The notes under the pieces were generated by a model that was not told the origin of the DNA, searched no databases, and saw only the letters and a program-made list of their open reading frames with translations. A stretch of DNA of 64,000 nucleotides, from positions 12,780,663-12,844,662 of the forward strand of contig NC_135776.1 in the NCBI RefSeq assembly GCF_028453695.1, in the 5' to 3' direction. Shown one piece after another: positions 60,549 to 64,000 of the stretch. Origin of the DNA: Augochlora pura. Lineage: Eukaryota > Arthropoda > Insecta > Hymenoptera > Halictidae. The translations under genes were made by a program, and so were the position numbers. How positions within the stretch are numbered: position 1 is the first letter of the stretch; each line of letters opens with the position of its first letter.

Positions 60549-60588
60549 GTCGCTTTGCGTCGCTTCGCGTCGCGTCGCGTCGCGGCGG
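60549..60588 (+). repeat. (GTCGC)n pentamer array
   Basis: Degenerate units at the 5' side (GTCGC, TTTGC, GTCGC, TTCGC) lead into perfect GTCGC copies at the 3' side, the usual pattern of a growing array with older edge copies. Confidence 0.85.
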
Positions 60589-61724
60589 GGGAGCACCGGC
60601 GGTCGAAGGGCCGGCCCTTTAACTCCGACGGCGACGACCTTTTTCATGAATCCGGTCTGGAACCGCGGCAAGAAACAGCCGCGGCTCCTCTTATTGTCCA
60701 CGATCAATTTAACATATCCGCGAGATCACAGAATGGACCGTTCCCGCGTACGTGCCGGACTCGAGAACCCTCCGAGGAGGTCCGTCCGCTGGAAATCGAG
60801 GAAGAAACGGTCCCCCATCGAACCACGGCGCCGACCGAACAGGAAATTCGGCTCCAACCTGTTCCATGGAGCGTCATGAAAATTTATGGGATTAGAGGGA
60901 GCTCGTTCCACGATCTCTCTAGACAGAGACGGCGGCCCGTCGGATCCCGAGCGTCTAGACGTTTCTTCGAGTCCGAGCGGATCCGAGAGTTTACCGGAAA
61001 AATTGTTCGGGATACGTACCACGGAAAATCGAATTTCCCACCTGTCTAGCAAACGCGATTTTTCTTCCGTCTCGTCGCATCGGTGGGGATAATCAGCGAA
61101 ATGCTGCCGACGTCCGGTGAAATTGTTTCGCGCGCCTCGTTTTACTTGCTCGGGACAATTGCAGGCTCGACTGCATGCGAGAGCTACTTGAATTCGCTTC
61201 GCCAAGTCAGATTCTCTATTGGTTACAAGGGAGGAGAACCGAATGGGATATTGCTTCTGCTTTGACTTATTTTAACTTCTGTCGCGAATGCATAAAAGAT
61301 GTGATTTTGGGAGGAAATCCTCCCAATGCCAACGTCCTCGAAGGAGTAATTGGGATTCGTTCGAGTAGAATCATCTAGTGACCAGACACGAAAACGATAT
61401 TCGTTCAACGCTTTGTAATTTATTCTCGGTTTTTGCCGGATAAATTTATTCGCCAATAAGAAGAAAATTAATTTTCGATAAATAGTGCGAGTTCTCCGTA
61501 AACTGCATCACGATTCTACAATCGTCTAATTTACATTGTTTGTTCAGGCACCCTATGCCTCGATGATTTATTCAGATCGCTAATGCTGTACGTTGAGCAT
61601 CGAGAATACTTGTACGAGTAACACGTATCAGGACTGAATTATCTCGACCATTCTATGCAACGATGAAAAGATTTCCACAACTCGCACGCATCGGAATAGC
61701 GTTCTTTGAACTGCTTTCGCCGAG

Positions 61725-61838
61725 TGTCCAGTCGTAAGAGAGTTTCTATGAATGCAATCTTAAGAATGGACTTATTTAGGCTGTCCAGTCGCAACGAGAT
61801 TTCTATGAGCGACATTCTTAAGAATTCAAATGGTTAAG
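61725..61838 (+). repeat. 57-bp imperfect tandem duplication
   Basis: The unit begins TGTCCAGTCG at 61725 and again at 61782. Both copies continue with the words TTTCTATGA and CTTAAGAAT in the same order. A weaker third start (CTGTCAACTGG) follows at about 61850, preceded by CTGCTTTTGC, which mirrors CTGCTTTCGC before the first copy. There is no coding frame, so this is a local duplication that has diverged. Confidence 0.75.
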
Positions 61839-63365
61839 CTGCTTTTGCTGTCTGTCAACTGGAAGGTAGCCCACCAGTTCTTCGCTGCAAAAAGTCCGGC
61901 CGTAGAAAGTTGAAGATTTCCGCGCCGATCATTTTGCGTTCAACGATGACAAAACGCGTCGACCGACCGTCTCAAAAATCAATGTCGACGGAAAGAGGCC
62001 CTCGGTCCGGTGATAATCTTTTAAAGAACGCGCGGATGCTCGTGCCCTGAACGTGGGAAGAATGAAAAGAGCCGGTCCGCGATTGTAAATCGACGAATCC
62101 GTTACGGAGTACACAATGTATCGGAACAAGCCCATTCATTTCGGTCCGTATCAACAACCGACGGCACGGTATAATCAACGCGTCGCAGGATTACAGGCAC
62201 ATTACGTCGACGTTAATGAAACCCATAATTGGAAATTTTTCACGTGCGGCGGTGCACGGTGCACGGTGTCGGGGATTCCGGCGTGGCAGGCGATCAGCAT
62301 TGAGTTGAAATTACAATTTGTTCGAGCGGCTCGAAATTACAACCGGGGCCGTCGCTCGGCCAAAATTTCGAGTTTCGCACCTAATTTTCCGGCGGCCCGT
62401 CGACGCGTCCAATTTTATAGAGGCCCGAGCGCGCGCGAGAGGGATTCGCTTTTCCCGAGGTATGCTAAATAAAATTTAATTTCGCGAATTCCGTCGAGGA
62501 GATTCGATTTTCACGCGCGCGAGAACGGTGTCCGCGAGAAAGCTCCGCGAATTTTCCTTCGCGCTCGCGCGGAGAGCTCTGCTCGGCTAGGGGAGAAAAA
62601 AATCAAGTCGAACGAAAAATTCCAGACGATCGCACCGCGCGTGCTAGCGACGCGTGTTCTTCCGAGCTATTTATCGGGAATCGCTGTCCCCCTTCCGCCC
62701 CATTTCCACCCTCCGACTACCTCCGTTTCGCGCTTCAGGAACACACGTGGTGACAGTAACTTCCCCCCCAGCAACGCGGATGCAAATTCAACTAGAAGCT
62801 CATACTCCGACGTGAACGGCGAACGTGATCGGCTTTAATAACTTTTGAATCGTGTATCGAGTTAAAAGACTGCAGACTTCGCGCCGGAACCACGCGAACA
62901 ATGGCGTCTTTCCATGTTGTGGCTCAGCGAAGTCTCGCTGCGAGCAACTGTTTCGCCAGTCGCTGCTTCGCGCTGCAACGTTCGCAGATCAAAGATCGAC
63001 GATGCGTACTTTTGCGTCGACAGTTTATAAAATATTTTGTCCTACGATAAAAAGATATTTTTCAACACCGTTCGATGCAAGAGTCCAAATATCTCCAACA
63101 CAGATAAAACATAAAGAACCGGCCGTCGTTAAATTCAGTGACCAATGCAATCGCACGATGCTCAAAATGGTCGCATAACCGTACAATGGCTGCCGAGACA
63201 GCAGTTCTCGCGCGGCTGCGAAGTAATAAACGGATCGGCCGTTCATCTGGCAAAGTTAACGTCGATACAGCGATAACACGTCGGTCGGTTTCTGCTGCGA
63301 CTTCATATCTCGTCCGGGTTCCCGACTCCTTCCCGTGCCGAAATCAAATTCTATTCTCGATTTCC

Positions 63366-63393
63366 CGACGCGACGCGACGCGACGCGACGCGA
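63366..63393 (+). repeat. (CGACG)n pentamer array
   Basis: Five perfect CGACG units end in CGAGG. Confidence 0.9.
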
Positions 63394-63624
63394 GGTTGGC
63401 CACGAGGCGAGGGCGGCGACTCGGTCCCGGAAAAATAAATTGCGCGTCCACCGTCGGATCGGAAGTTCGCAGCGGAATATTGATTCTGGGAGACCGGCCG
63501 CCCTCGCTGTCGGCGGGAGGCGACGTCGCAGAAAGAAAAGACGACTTTTAACCGATACACGTGCACGCGTCGCACGTGTACACACACCTGTGCGCCTCCG
63601 GCTGGCTTCCCAGCGTCTCGGATT

Positions 63625-63642
63625 CGCGTCGCGTCGCGTCGC
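63625..63642 (+). repeat. (CGCGT)n pentamer array
   Basis: Three to four units of CGCGT. This is the reverse complement class of the array 260 bp upstream (ACGCG), so the two are inverted relative to each other. Confidence 0.85.
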
Positions 63643-63675
63643 CGGGGGATGATATCTTTTCCACGGGACCGGAAG

Positions 63676-63722
63676 CCGATTCGATTCGATTCGATTCGAC
63701 TCGATTCGACTCGATTCGGTTC
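63676..63722 (+). repeat. (GATTC/GACTC)n pentamer array
   Basis: Nine units of period five. The first half is GATTC; the second alternates GACTC and GATTC, giving a 10-bp super-period. Confidence 0.9.
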
Positions 63723-64000
63723 CGTGGAAGGGAGAGAAAAGAAAAGAAGCGGCCTACTGCGGAACTCTCGCACGAGCGACGACAGAATCGTGAGTTAAGC
63801 ATCGATCTCCACTAAACGAGGGGTTATTTGATCGGATATATTTTTAAGAGGGCCGTAGACCGCGAACGCATTGTCGGCGACCGACCGGTGTGAACAAGAC
63901 CGATAGGCGATAAGAATGATTGCGCGGAAATTGTCTCCAATCCACGGCGATACTACGAATTACGAAACGAAAGAATACCAAGTTCTGTGATAGGTCAATT

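Larger units (their letters stand above)
57801..64000. other. Non-coding stretch rich in pentamer repeats
   Basis: Contains five of the pentamer arrays, the GTC/TTC triplet array, two G-runs and the 57-bp duplication. Frames of 260 (-), 184 (+) and 159 (-) codons are explained by the triplet array or by GC content. No RNA gene is seen. A GTGCACG-type 8-bp repeat (GGTGCACGGTGCACGGTG) is at about 62251-62268. Confidence 0.6.

Overview
This is eukaryotic nuclear DNA, most likely from a hymenopteran insect such as a bee. That reading rests on gene-free but CpG-rich DNA, many GA/CT microsatellites, short mariner- and piggyBac-type non-autonomous elements, and AT-core homeodomain words scattered through GC-rich sequence. 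The organism call is an inference; no coding gene is available to place it. I find no bacterial gene organisation, no tRNA, rRNA or snRNA gene, no CRISPR array and no protein-coding exon that I can defend. The many open frames of 60-269 codons look like chance: for example, two 229-codon frames lie on opposite strands over the same DNA at 19940-20641.

The most informative signals are two textbook recursive splice sites (ratcheting points), both on the + strand. Each is a polypyrimidine tract ending in YAG fused directly to a GTAAGT donor. The junctions lie at 13087/13088 and 53735/53736, 40.6 kb apart. Such zero-length exons are known from very long introns of insect developmental genes, where the intron is removed in steps. 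The simplest reading is that most or all of this window is the inside of one giant + strand intron whose coding exons lie outside it. The first site is followed 52 nt later by a consensus donor, giving a possible recursive-splice exon (13088-13139).

Layout. 1-13 kb: CpG-rich non-coding DNA with a perfect 22-bp palindrome (5153-5174), a GA array, a cluster of GTTAAY/homeodomain words (5284-5409), a second homeodomain-word cluster (10013-10158) and a G-quadruplex-type hexamer array (10347-10400). 13-31 kb: recursive site 1, AT-richer pockets, then three small DNA transposons with intact ends: a 200-bp and a 323-bp TTAA-flanked piggyBac-like MITE (18488-18687, 24322-24644) and a 319-bp mariner-like MITE with 87-bp inverted repeats (30134-30452). 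31-53 kb: non-coding DNA with simple repeats, a PBC/Hox-like direct-repeat cluster (40298-40336) and a possible three-way RNA junction (46415-46478). 53-64 kb: recursive site 2, a 20-base poly-C run 226 bp beyond it, a Tc1-like transposon end (57565), several G-runs, a GAC/GAA triplet array, a 57-bp tandem duplication and a concentration of pentanucleotide repeats in the last 6 kb.

So the parts do not act together as a gene cluster. They are consistent with a long intron that carries its own splicing way-stations, candidate enhancers and a sediment of small transposons and simple repeats.
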